Both the position numbers and the translations under genes were made by a program. The notes under the pieces were generated by a model. That model was not told the origin of the DNA. It saw only the letters and a program-made list of their open reading frames with translations, and did not search any database. Positions 1-8,161 of a stretch of 64,000 nucleotides of DNA are shown here, one piece after another; the first letter of the stretch is position 1; each line of letters begins with the position of its first letter. Location of the stretch: assembly GCF_000024885.1 (NCBI RefSeq), contig NC_013512.1, positions 1,054,001 to 1,118,000 on the forward strand, given 5' to 3'. Source of the stretch: Sulfurospirillum deleyianum DSM 6946. GTDB taxonomy: Bacteria; Campylobacterota; Campylobacteria; Campylobacterales; Sulfurospirillaceae.

Positions 1-192
1 TATGCATTAGAAGCAATTCTAAATCAAAAAGCAAAAATCAATGGAGAGTGGTATAAAAGAAATGATCAAATAGGACTTTTTAAACTTGTAACTATCTATC
101 GTGATCGTGTTATTTTACAAAATGAGATTGAAAAAAAAGAACTTGTGATAAGGACAAAAGATGAGCGCAATATCAAAATTTTCACTAAATAA
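1..192 (+). CDS. C-terminal end of a competence/secretion protein (CtsR-like position), truncated by window edge
   Basis: An open frame runs from the first base to a TAA at 190-192 and gives 63 residues with no start in the window. The end reads like the C-terminus of a PilP/GspC-type pilus or secretion accessory protein: a short beta-rich stretch about residues 18-45 (WYKRND, LFKLVTIY, VILQ) and a charged tail. It overlaps the following secretin gene by 32 bases, so the two belong to one operon. In Campylobacter jejuni the gene before the secretin ctsD is ctsR, which fits by position only. The fragment is too short for a firm family call. Confidence 0.55.
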   Translation, partial: YALEAILNQKAKINGEWYKRNDQIGLFKLVTIYRDRVILQNEIEKKELVIRTKDERNIKIFTK

Positions 193-1681
193 ATATCTTT
201 CAGCAGTGGCACTTGTAACTGTCGCTCTACTGCCTCTTCAAGCAGCTGAAAAAAATAAAAATGCTTGTGAATACAGATCTTTTAATATCAAAACCAATAA
301 CAAAGCAACAGGTGCTGAATTACTGAGCGAACTTGCGGATGTTTGTGATTTTAGCATTGCTGTTAAAGATACAGAAGCAGAACGTATTTTGGCGAAAAAT
401 CTACATGGGATTAATATTAAAAATCTTTCTTTGGATGAAGTATTCCATTCGGTTATTAGTGATAATGATCTTTTTTATACTTACGATAAAAATTTTCTTA
501 AAATATCTGCCCTCTCTACCAAATCTTTTAAAGTAGATTATATCTCTTCTGCTAGAGAAGGTAAAGCAGTTATGAATGCTTCTGTTGATGCAACACCCAC
601 AGAAGATGGAGAGGAAAAAGATAAAACAACTCAAAGTCAAAACAGTATCTCTTCTAATGAATCTTTTGATTTTTGGAAAACTATTTCAGCTGAACTTTTA
701 GCCATTGTTAACACAGGAGCGGAGGGATATAAAGCACAAGCCCCTATTATCAATGCAAATGCAGGCATAATTACCGTCACTGGAACAAAAAAACAGCTCG
801 ATAGAGTTTCCGAATATATTGAGCTTTTAAAAGAAAGATTACATAAACAAGTTTTAATTGATGTCTCAATTATTTCGGTTGCTTTGGATAGTAGTAATAA
901 AACAGGTATTGATTGGAGTAAATTTCAGCTTGGTTTTAATAGCACATCTATGTTTAATAATAATAATGATAATGCAAATATGTATCATACGTCTCCGTAC
1001 TCTGAGGTAGGATTAAGCGGAACGCCTATTTTAAACAATTTAACCGTTGTCAATGATGCTGTTTTTTCAGTCTCAGGATTGATTGACTTTTTGGGGAGTA
1101 GTGGCGATGCAAAGGTTGTTTCTAGTCCAAAAGTTCTTACAATGAACAATCAACAAGCACTTATTACGGTAGGAGATAATATTAATTACCGTATTCCTGA
1201 AGAGACAGATGCTGCAACAACATCGGGTACAGCAACATTATCTGTGACATATATGAATTATTCAATTTTTATTGGTGTGTTACTTAATATTACACCAGAA
1301 ATTTCAGAAGATAATGAAATTATTTTACGTATCAACCCTTCTGTAAGTAGTTTTAAATATACTGATGATGATCAAAAAACAACAGAGCCTAGAGAAATTG
1401 CACCAGATACGCAAGAGAAAAAACTCTCTACGGTAGTTAAAGTTAAAGATGGTAGTACGATTATTTTAGGAGGATTGATTGCTTCAGAAAAAGGACATGA
1501 GAACTCTAGTGTACCACTCTTAAGTAGTATACCTTTACTAGGAGAAGCTTTTAAACACTCTGAAGAAACCCTTAAAACAAAAGAACTTGTGTTTGTCATT
1601 ACTCCACGTATTATTGGTGCAAAAGGAACAGATAAAGCAACACTTAAAGATTTAGGGTTTAGTCAAAAAATTTATGAATAG
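161..1681 (+). CDS. ctsD: Secretin of the Cts/MSHA-type DNA-uptake or pilus system (CtsD/MshL-like)
   Basis: Outer-membrane secretin ring subunit of 506 residues. An N-terminal signal peptide covers about residues 1-28 and ends in LQAAEKN. An STN/N0-like domain lies about 35-115. The secretin domain runs about 225-490 and carries family landmarks: VVSSPKVLTMNNQQA, the VLLNITPEI strand, GSTIILGGLI and VPLLSSIPLLGEAF, with a closing ELVFVITPRII. AAGGAC precedes the ATG at a normal distance, and the start overlaps the upstream frame. Automatic annotation would probably call it MshL. The gene order secretin-ATPase-TM protein-GspE-GspF matches the natural transformation operon of C. jejuni, so I prefer a DNA-uptake role. 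A mannose-sensitive-type pilus remains possible. Confidence 0.85.
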   Translation: MSAISKFSLNKYLSAVALVTVALLPLQAAEKNKNACEYRSFNIKTNNKATGAELLSELADVCDFSIAVKDTEAERILAKNLHGINIKNLSLDEVFHSVISDNDLFYTYDKNFLKISALSTKSFKVDYISSAREGKAVMNASVDATPTEDGEEKDKTTQSQNSISSNESFDFWKTISAELLAIVNTGAEGYKAQAPIINANAGIITVTGTKKQLDRVSEYIELLKERLHKQVLIDVSIISVALDSSNKTGIDWSKFQLGFNSTSMFNNNNDNANMYHTSPYSEVGLSGTPILNNLTVVNDAVFSVSGLIDFLGSSGDAKVVSSPKVLTMNNQQALITVGDNINYRIPEETDAATTSGTATLSVTYMNYSIFIGVLLNITPEISEDNEIILRINPSVSSFKYTDDDQKTTEPREIAPDTQEKKLSTVVKVKDGSTIILGGLIASEKGHENSSVPLLSSIPLLGEAFKHSEETLKTKELVFVITPRIIGAKGTDKATLKDLGFSQKIYE

Positions 1682-2483
1682 TTCTTATAGTGATTTAAAA
1701 AAAATTTTTGTTGATGGTGAGATTTTTGATTATATTAATCTTGATAGGTCTGTAACAACGTATGATAAATTGGTACAGTCCTTGGATAAGCCATTAAAGT
1801 TAATACTTTTTTATGGAAAGCCAGGAACGGGAAAAACATTTTTGCTTCAAAAAATTTATAATGATTTGAAAAAAAAGAAGCGTATTATTTTTTTTCCACG
1901 TCCTTTTTTTGAAGAAAAAGTTTTTCTTGCCTCCTTGTATGAGCACATATTTGGAAAAAAATCTCCTGAATTCTCAAATTACAATGAGTTTTTAGAGATG
2001 ATTCGAAAGCACATTACCTCTACGGATCAGGCAATTACCGTTCTAATTGATGAGGCTCAGCTCTATCCAACAGATTTAGTAGAAAAAATACGCCTTATGG
2101 CTGATTCTAGGCTATTTAAATTTCTTTTCACTGTTCATAAAACAGAGAAAGAGGATGTGCTTGCAAAAGATTATTTTCAAACACGTATTTGGGAAACCAT
2201 TGAAATAGATAATGCTTCAAGTGGTGAAATTAAAACTTATATCGAGAAAAAGCTTCTTTTTCATAACCGTTTTGAGTATTTAAATCTTTTTTCACAAAGA
2301 CATTATCTCTTAATTTCAAAGTTAACACACGGCAATTTAAGAACAATCAATAAATTTATGTATCGTTTATTTGAAATATTGGAATATTACGACCACAATA
2401 AACCTTCTGCAATTAAAGCGAATGCGTTACATGTAAAATATCTTGAAATGGCAGGAATTAGTTTGGGGATGATTGATGCTTAG
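1674..2483 (+). CDS. ctsP: AAA-family ATPase of the transformation system (CtsP/ExeA/MshM-like)
   Basis: Cytoplasmic ATPase of 269 residues. Walker A is GKPGTGKT at about 48-55 and Walker B is LIDEAQ at about 124-129. This is the ExeA/MshM arrangement (AAA_22), but without a peptidoglycan-binding C-terminal domain. It starts inside the end of the secretin gene (8-base overlap) and ends overlapping the next gene, so expression is coupled. In C. jejuni the equivalent protein, CtsP, is a nucleotide-binding protein needed for DNA uptake and reported to contact the membrane protein CtsX; that link is known for the family and only inferred here. One TTACATGTAA copy lies in the gene at 2427-2436, read as LHVK. 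Confidence 0.8.
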   Translation: MNSSYSDLKKIFVDGEIFDYINLDRSVTTYDKLVQSLDKPLKLILFYGKPGTGKTFLLQKIYNDLKKKKRIIFFPRPFFEEKVFLASLYEHIFGKKSPEFSNYNEFLEMIRKHITSTDQAITVLIDEAQLYPTDLVEKIRLMADSRLFKFLFTVHKTEKEDVLAKDYFQTRIWETIEIDNASSGEIKTYIEKKLLFHNRFEYLNLFSQRHYLLISKLTHGNLRTINKFMYRLFEILEYYDHNKPSAIKANALHVKYLEMAGISLGMIDA

Positions 2484-3306
2484 TGCTAATGAAATAGCTG
2501 AACTGGAAAAAAAAGTTTCTCGTTATCGTTTAAAGCAAAGGATATATTCGATTGCATTGGGTGTTATGGTGGTGTGTATTACGCTACTTAGTTTCTATCT
2601 GTATCCTGACTTTTTTCAAGAAAAACAACCAGTCAAAGTTCTCTCTTCGAATGAAACTATCAGTCACGATGTCAATCTTTCAATACCTCAAAAACCACTA
2701 CTTACCGCAGAAAACAATGTAACAACTTATACACCACCTCCTGTATCAAAAACTGAATCTGATGACTCTTTAAAACTCAATTTGCCTGAAATTGAAAAAA
2801 GTGCTTCTATGCAAACAGGCTATTCTGGTGTTTACGAAGAAGAGATGGAATCAAAAAGGCTTATGCGAAAACTCCCTTTGCCCCATCAAGAAGAGCTCTC
2901 TTATAAAACGAAAGAAGAAAAATTAGAAACAGCTTTATTGCCTCCTCCTCTTCTTCTAGAAGAGCCTAAAGCAAAAGGGTTTATTCAGATTGAAACTAAA
3001 GAAGTTAACTCGTTGCAGTACCTCAAAGAGCGTTTTGAAAAGACGCACAATATTGTTTTTGCATTAATGCTTTCTGAAGAATATTATAAAAATAAAAATT
3101 ATAGTGAAAGCAATAAATGGGCACTTATTGCAAATAATATGGAATCTGAAAATGAAAAAAGTTGGATTTTATTTGCTAAGTCAAAGTTTAAATTAGGGCA
3201 AAAAGAGGATGCAGTTATCGCACTACAAGCTTATCTTAAAAGTAATAAATCAAAAGCAGCACAAGGGTTGTTAAATCAAATTAATATGGGAGCTAATGTT
3301 GAATAA
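2476..3306 (+). CDS. ctsX: Bitopic membrane protein with C-terminal TPR-like region (CtsX/MshN position)
   Basis: Protein of 276 residues if the ATG at 2476 is used; an in-frame TTG at 2473 is less likely. It has a short cytoplasmic, charged N-terminus, one membrane segment about residues 24-44, a low-complexity Pro/Ser/Glu-rich linker about 55-165, and a helical C-terminal part (about 175-270) with a TPR-like pattern including AYLKSNKSKAA. The layout resembles MshN and the Campylobacter protein CtsX, which sits at the same place between the small ATPase and the GspE gene. It probably links the cytoplasmic ATPase to the envelope machine. Sequence similarity in this family is weak, so the assignment rests mostly on order and topology. 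Confidence 0.7.
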   Translation: MLSANEIAELEKKVSRYRLKQRIYSIALGVMVVCITLLSFYLYPDFFQEKQPVKVLSSNETISHDVNLSIPQKPLLTAENNVTTYTPPPVSKTESDDSLKLNLPEIEKSASMQTGYSGVYEEEMESKRLMRKLPLPHQEELSYKTKEEKLETALLPPPLLLEEPKAKGFIQIETKEVNSLQYLKERFEKTHNIVFALMLSEEYYKNKNYSESNKWALIANNMESENEKSWILFAKSKFKLGQKEDAVIALQAYLKSNKSKAAQGLLNQINMGANVE

Positions 3307-3366
3307 ACAAAATGTTATCCATACCTATGCTACACTATTGGAAAATTACAAAAATGGATATAACCT

Positions 3367-5118
3367 ATGAGTGATATTGCAACTCCGTTACTAACCTATC
3401 TTATTCATAATCGTATTATTGATGAAAATACAGCATCAAAAATCAAAGAAGAGCTTAAAGAGAATCAACATAAAGTTCTTGGTGAAATTTTAGTTGAAAA
3501 TAACTTTTTTACCAAAGAAGATTTGCTTATTTTAGTGATTGAATTTTTTAAAAAAGGATATTTAACACTAGAAGATGTGAATACGCATTTTGCAATTGAA
3601 AGTGAAAAATTTTTAAAGTCTTTAGCCAAGCATTTAAATTATGAATATTTAGATTTAGATTCGATTGACATTGATTATCGCCTAGCATCTAAACTTCCCT
3701 TTATGCAACTAAAAAAATTCAAAGCCCTTCCTATTCGAGAAGATGAGATCAATATTTTTATTGCACTCAAAGATCCTTTGGATATTAATGCGCAAGAAGG
3801 TGTCCAAAGAATTTTCCCACGAAAGCTTTTAAAAGTTATTATTGCAGATCCCACACAAATTGATAAATATCTTGTTAAAATGGAACTTGGAGAGAGTATT
3901 AAAGGCTTAATTGGTGAAATTCGCAAAGAGATTACATCCAGTGCAGCTGAAAATCCTCAGGAATCTTCAGGTATTTTAAAACTCATTGAAATTATTTTAA
4001 AAACATCCATTTTAGCAAGAGCAAGTGATATTCATATTGAACCAACAGAAAATAACTGTATTGTGCGCAGTCGTATTGATGGTATGCTGACTGAAACCTT
4101 TATTTTTGATAAAGATATTTACCCGCCCCTTGGTTCACGTATGAAACTTCTCTCAAATATGGATATTGCAGAAAAAAGAAAACCTCAAGATGGGCGTTTT
4201 TCAGCAACGATTTTGGGAAAAGAGTATGACTTTAGGATTTCTGCGCTTCCAACTATAAATGGTGAATCAATTGTTATTCGTATTTTAGATAAATCCAAAG
4301 TAATGATTAAAATTGAAGATTTGGGTATGCATCCTAACAATTATGTGAAATTTGAACAGGCTATGCACGCACCTTATGGTATTATATTGGTTACTGGTCC
4401 TACAGGTAGTGGTAAAACTACAACACTTTATGCCGCACTCAATGCGATTAAAAGTGTTCAAACAAAAATTATCACGGTTGAAGACCCTGTGGAGTATCAA
4501 CTTACATTGACACAACAAGTGCAAGTGAATGAAAAAGCAAATCTTACTTTTTCATCTGCGTTACGTTCCATCTTAAGACAAGATCCTGATGTTATTATGA
4601 TTGGTGAGATTCGTGATACAGAAACTCTTCGTATTGCAGTACAAGCTGCCCTTACAGGTCACTTAGTTTTTTCAACACTCCATACCAATGATGCGATCAG
4701 TGCGGTGACAAGGGTTGTAGATATGGGAATTGAACCTTATTTAATGAGTGGTTCACTTGTTGCGATTGAAGCGCAAAGGCTTGTACGAAAACTTTGTCCT
4801 CACTGCAAAACAAAATACACATTACCCAAAACAGCCTACGATGAAATCAAAGATATGTTGCCAGATAATTATCAATTTTATAAAAATGTTGGGTGCGAAA
4901 AATGTTCTCAAACAGGCTATCTTGGAAGGGAAATGATTTCTGAAATTTTAACAATCAGTGAAACCATTTCGAGTATGATAGCACAGGGTGCTGGAAAAAG
5001 TGAAATTAAAGAGCAGGCTCTTAAAGAAGGGTTTGTCGATATGTATCAAGATGGTATTACACGAGCAGCCAATGGTGTCACAACACTAGATGAAATTGCA
5101 AGGGTGGCAAAAGGATGA
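3367..5118 (+). CDS. ctsE: GspE/PilB-family assembly ATPase (CtsE-like)
   Basis: Hexameric traffic ATPase of 583 residues. Two MshEN-type N-terminal subdomains cover about 1-180. The catalytic core has Walker A GPTGSGKT at 344-351, an Asp box near RQDPDVIMIGEIRD, and a His box near TLHTNDA. A tetracysteine zinc motif, CPHC at 477-480 and CEKC at 510-513, is typical of GspE/PilB. It powers pseudopilus or pilus assembly at the inner membrane. The gene overlaps ctsF by 4 bases. The 60-base gap before it holds an imperfect dyad (GTTATCCAT near 3314, ATGGATATAAC before the start) that could fold over the translation start. No strong Shine-Dalgarno is visible, so that structure may matter. Confidence 0.9.
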   Translation: MSDIATPLLTYLIHNRIIDENTASKIKEELKENQHKVLGEILVENNFFTKEDLLILVIEFFKKGYLTLEDVNTHFAIESEKFLKSLAKHLNYEYLDLDSIDIDYRLASKLPFMQLKKFKALPIREDEINIFIALKDPLDINAQEGVQRIFPRKLLKVIIADPTQIDKYLVKMELGESIKGLIGEIRKEITSSAAENPQESSGILKLIEIILKTSILARASDIHIEPTENNCIVRSRIDGMLTETFIFDKDIYPPLGSRMKLLSNMDIAEKRKPQDGRFSATILGKEYDFRISALPTINGESIVIRILDKSKVMIKIEDLGMHPNNYVKFEQAMHAPYGIILVTGPTGSGKTTTLYAALNAIKSVQTKIITVEDPVEYQLTLTQQVQVNEKANLTFSSALRSILRQDPDVIMIGEIRDTETLRIAVQAALTGHLVFSTLHTNDAISAVTRVVDMGIEPYLMSGSLVAIEAQRLVRKLCPHCKTKYTLPKTAYDEIKDMLPDNYQFYKNVGCEKCSQTGYLGREMISEILTISETISSMIAQGAGKSEIKEQALKEGFVDMYQDGITRAANGVTTLDEIARVAKG

Positions 5119-6356
5119 AATACTTTGAAGTCAATTACCTATTTAAGGGTCAAAAGTTAAAGACCATTATTAAGTCTCCTGATCGTAAAGATGCGATCGC
5201 GATTGCTAAACATCAAGTTCCTGGAATTATTGTTACGATAAAGGAGACATCTGCACCTATTGAAGATAAATTACGCTCGTTCAGAAATGCCCTTTTAGGA
5301 ACAGTAATACGTAAAAAAATCAAGATAACATCGTTGATTGCTGCCATTAGGCAACTTAGTGTTATGACGAATGCTGGAATTTCTATTCACGATAGTGTGA
5401 AAGAAGTTGCCAATGCAACAGTTGATAAAACATTAAAAACGATTTTTCAAAGTATCAATGATGACTTGAACTCTGGTTTAAGCCTGACGCAATCTTTGAT
5501 GTCTTATCGTGAAGATGTGGGGGATGTTACGATTGCTATGGTTGAGCTGGGTGAAAGTACGGGTAATATGGCTGAATCGCTTGAAAAACTTGCGGAGATT
5601 CTTGAAGAAATTGAAGAGAATAGGCAAAAATTCAAGAAAGCGCTACGCTATCCTACTACGGTTGTCATTGCTATTGCCATTGCTTTTACAATTTTGATGG
5701 TCTATGTTGTACCAAAGTTTAAAGATATCTTTTCCAAACTCAAAGCAGAACTTCCTTTACCTACAAAAATCCTTCTTTTTATGGAAAATATGATTAATCA
5801 CTATGGACTTTACCTCTTAGCAGGTTTAATTGCCATTATTGTACTTATTAAATATTTGCTCAATAATAACGAAGAGTTTAAGAAAAATTTTGACCAATAC
5901 ATTTTAAAAGTCTATTTGATTGGTGATATTATTTTTTATGCAACACTGAGTCGTTTTTGCCTTGTTTTTACAGAGTTGATTCGAGCGGGTATTCCTATTG
6001 CAGATGCCTTAGATACTTCATTGTTAACTTTGGAAAACACCCATTTGAAAAAAAGACTTTCGGGTGTTAAAATTTCTGTCCAACGTGGTGTTTCACTGAC
6101 AGAGTCGTTTCGTGATACTGGATTATTTGAAGGAATGCTGATTCAGATGATTCAAGCAGGAGAACAAAGTGGTACCTTAGATAAAATGTTAGAAAAAGTA
6201 ACACTTTATTTTAAATCCCGTTTTAATCAGATTATTGACAATATCGCAAGTTATATTGAACCTATCTTGTTGGGTTTTATTGCTGCGATGGTCTTATTGA
6301 TGGCATTGGGTATTTTTATGCCGATGTGGGATATGGCAAAAGCAGTCAAATCGTAA
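5115..6356 (+). CDS. ctsF: GspF/PilC-family inner-membrane platform protein (CtsF-like)
   Basis: Polytopic platform protein of 413 residues that anchors the assembly ATPase. It has two T2SSF domains (about 80-200 and 285-405). Each carries the family pattern in which a Gly-Glu pair (ELGESTGNMAESL, QAGEQSGTLDKML) precedes the membrane helices. Membrane segments lie at about 178-202, 234-253 and 383-406. Its ATG overlaps the end of ctsE. It is the last gene of the operon, and a strong hairpin follows at 6364-6403. No pseudopilin or prepilin peptidase gene lies in the window; in C. jejuni these (ctsG, ctsT) are encoded elsewhere. Confidence 0.88.
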   Translation: MKYFEVNYLFKGQKLKTIIKSPDRKDAIAIAKHQVPGIIVTIKETSAPIEDKLRSFRNALLGTVIRKKIKITSLIAAIRQLSVMTNAGISIHDSVKEVANATVDKTLKTIFQSINDDLNSGLSLTQSLMSYREDVGDVTIAMVELGESTGNMAESLEKLAEILEEIEENRQKFKKALRYPTTVVIAIAIAFTILMVYVVPKFKDIFSKLKAELPLPTKILLFMENMINHYGLYLLAGLIAIIVLIKYLLNNNEEFKKNFDQYILKVYLIGDIIFYATLSRFCLVFTELIRAGIPIADALDTSLLTLENTHLKKRLSGVKISVQRGVSLTESFRDTGLFEGMLIQMIQAGEQSGTLDKMLEKVTLYFKSRFNQIIDNIASYIEPILLGFIAAMVLLMALGIFMPMWDMAKAVKS

Positions 6357-6363
6357 TAAACGT

Positions 6364-6403
6364 TTGTTTGAGCGTTACCGTGTTACATGTAACGCTCAAA
6401 CAA
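6364..6403. terminator. Convergent hairpin containing TTACATGTAA
   Basis: Inverted repeat with 15-bp perfect arms (6364-6378 and 6389-6403) around a 10-base loop. It lies between the stop of ctsF and the stop of the opposing gene at 6404. The sequence TTACATGTAA occupies 6383-6392 across loop and right arm. No long T-run follows on either strand, so it may act as a weak bidirectional terminator or mainly as an mRNA 3'-end stabiliser. Confidence 0.65.
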
Positions 6404-6847
6404 TTAAAATTCTTTAGGAATAGCACAGTTGAGTTCGTTTTGAAACTTCTCTTTTGCTAACGTAATCAGCTCTTTCTGATTCAATTTTCCAATTAAACAC
6501 AATGCACCTAACTTTTTGCACCATAAACGTTCAATTTTAATTTTATAGTCATCCTCTTTGACTTTTGTTGAAATACTCCAACTGCGAATACTCTTCTTTT
6601 CTTTGTACTCAAGAACATCTAAAATCTCTCTATCTTCAACCTTATGATCCATAACAGAGCGCAGTTGCGTCTCATTCAGCCCTAATTTCCACGCCTTATA
6701 TCCAAGTACGATAGCACGAGCACGGTTAGGTGTATTGGTTTTTACTTTATCAAAGCTTACGCCAAAATACTTTAGTGCTACAATAATATCTTTTGCTTTA
6801 AAAATCTTGTCTCTATCAATAAATTTTGGTTCTTGTCGTGTTTCCAA
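6404..6847 (-). CDS. Hypothetical protein, 147 residues
   Basis: I do not recognise a family. The protein is soluble, basic and lysine-rich, with no signal peptide or membrane segment. The N-terminal half looks like a helical module (DKIFKAKDIIVALKYFGV, then NRARAIVLGYKAWKLGLN). The C-terminal half has only two cysteines (WCKKLGALCLIG). It stands alone between the competence operon, which converges on it, and flgH, which is in the same orientation 40 bases further on. It could be a regulator or adaptor, but nothing in the sequence proves it. It is intact and probably a real gene given its length and codon pattern. Confidence 0.6.
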   Translation of the reverse strand: METRQEPKFIDRDKIFKAKDIIVALKYFGVSFDKVKTNTPNRARAIVLGYKAWKLGLNETQLRSVMDHKVEDREILDVLEYKEKKSIRSWSISTKVKEDDYKIKIERLWCKKLGALCLIGKLNQKELITLAKEKFQNELNCAIPKEF

Positions 6848-6887
6848 GTGAATATATCCTTCTTAAATAGTTTTTATCTCTGCAAAA

Positions 6888-7601
6888 TTAAAATGGCCAA
6901 ATTGTTTCCATAAATTTGCTTCCCCAAGGTTTTGTAGTTGTCTGGTCGATGTCTCCTTCTGTTTTGTAAAGGATTTTAGCATCTGCAATATATTTGGAAT
7001 CAATGTTGTTGTATTGGTCGATATCATAGGGACGAATCACGCCGCTTACTTGAATCAACTGTTTTTCGCCATTAATCAGCAATTCACGACTACCCTCAAT
7101 AAAATAATTTCCATTATTTAAAACTTTGATAATCCGAGCAGAAATAGTTGTCGTAAAACTCTCATTACGACTCGTGCTCCCTGTTCCTGTAAACGAGTTA
7201 GTGGAACCTGCATTAAAGCCCAAATTGGCAGATTTGGTTGCTATTTTATCCGCAACATTGCCTACAACACCACCAAAAGGAACACCTGCGATAACACCTG
7301 CATTTAAATCACTACTACTCTCTTTAGACAAAGCTTTTTTTCCAGAAGACGTTTGAACCGTTTGTTCTGTAATGGTAATGGTTACAATATCATTAACATG
7401 CATCGCTTTTAAATCGGCAAAAAGGGGATTGTCTCCTTGACCAAAAAGACTCCCTGGATTTGAGGCAATATTTTCATTAACACGACTGGGTATTTCATCC
7501 ACATAAACAGGAGGCTTCATACTAATCTCTGGACTTGCAGGATGATTAGAACATCCTAAAACGATAAACGCAGTGACAAGGCTACATGTAAAAACTCTCA
7601 T
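6888..7601 (-). CDS. flgH: Flagellar L-ring protein FlgH
   Basis: Outer-membrane lipoprotein that forms the L ring around the flagellar rod. It has 237 residues, the usual length. The lipobox ends in VLGC with the lipidated Cys at residue 17. Typical FlgH segments follow: SLFGQGDNPLFADLKAMHVNDIVTI, an Asn/Ser/Gly-rich stretch about 100-150, and the C-terminal ELLINGEKQLIQVSGVIRP. GGAG lies just before the ATG. In this window it is a lone flagellar structural gene; the P-ring and rod genes must be elsewhere, as is common in Campylobacterota. A one-mismatch copy of the palindrome (CTACATGTAA, 7582-7591) lies in the signal-peptide codons. Confidence 0.93.
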   Translation of the reverse strand: MRVFTCSLVTAFIVLGCSNHPASPEISMKPPVYVDEIPSRVNENIASNPGSLFGQGDNPLFADLKAMHVNDIVTITITEQTVQTSSGKKALSKESSSDLNAGVIAGVPFGGVVGNVADKIATKSANLGFNAGSTNSFTGTGSTSRNESFTTTISARIIKVLNNGNYFIEGSRELLINGEKQLIQVSGVIRPYDIDQYNNIDSKYIADAKILYKTEGDIDQTTTKPWGSKFMETIWPF

Positions 7602-7633
7602 AGCGCTCCATTTTATTCTATTTTACAAAATTA

Positions 7634-7639
7634 TACAAT
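7634..7639 (+). promoter_or_regulatory. Probable -10 box for yqeY
   Basis: TACAAT in an AT-rich stretch about 45 bases before the ATG at 7683. A transcript starting near 7646 would exclude the upstream in-frame ATG at 7650. No clear -35 is seen, which is common for sigma-70 promoters in Campylobacterota. Confidence 0.4.
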
Positions 7640-7682
7640 AAAATGCCTCTTGAATGAAAAAAGCTACCAAAAAGGAAATTTT

Positions 7683-8129
7683 ATGTCAGAATTAAAAGCA
7701 AAACTTCAAGAAGACCTCAAAAACGCAATGAAAAATAAAGATAATTTTATGCGTGATGCCATTCGTTTTTTAATGAGTTCGCTAAAGCAAATCGAAGTAG
7801 ATGAACGCAAAGAGCTTAGTGATGCAGATATTGTTAAAATAATTCAAAAATCTCTTAAACAGCGTGATGATGCAGCCATTGCTTTCAAAGATGCGGGAAG
7901 AATGGATTTGTATGAAAAAGAGTTAGCCGAAGCAGCAATTTTAAAATCGTATTTACCAGAGCAACTCAGTGATGAAGCACTCAAAGCAATTATTGCGAAA
8001 CATATCAACGCCCAAGGTCTTTCTAGTATGAAAGAAATTGGAAAATTGATGGGTGTTGTCTTAGTGGAATGCGAAGGTGTTGCCGATGGAAAAAGAATCA
8101 ACACCCTCGCTAAAGAGCTTTTAGCCTAA
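7683..8129 (+). CDS. yqeY: GatB/YqeY domain protein
   Basis: Small helical protein of 148 residues, the standard length for YqeY, related to the C-terminal tRNA-binding part of GatB. Family landmarks are the start SELKAKLQEDLKNAMKNKD, the stretch RFLMSSLKQIEVDERKELSD, and the end GKRINTLAKELLA. The biochemical role of stand-alone YqeY is not settled; a link to tRNA-dependent amidation is suggested by homology. I chose the ATG at 7683 because AAAGGAA stands just before it, while the ATG at 7650 has no ribosome site and would add eleven atypical residues. Confidence 0.88.
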   Translation: MSELKAKLQEDLKNAMKNKDNFMRDAIRFLMSSLKQIEVDERKELSDADIVKIIQKSLKQRDDAAIAFKDAGRMDLYEKELAEAAILKSYLPEQLSDEALKAIIAKHINAQGLSSMKEIGKLMGVVLVECEGVADGKRINTLAKELLA

Positions 8130-8130
8130 A

Positions 8131-8159
8131 TTACATGTAGAGAATATCTCTACATGTAA
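8131..8159. terminator. Bidirectional terminator built from two near-copies of the palindrome
   Basis: A perfect inverted repeat with 13-bp arms (8131-8143 and 8147-8159) and a 3-base centre. The outer ten bases of each arm are TTACATGTAG and its complement. It lies 2 bases after the yqeY stop and ends 2 bases before the stop of the convergent ackA, so it is the only sequence between the two genes. Confidence 0.75.
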
Positions 8160-8161
8160 CT

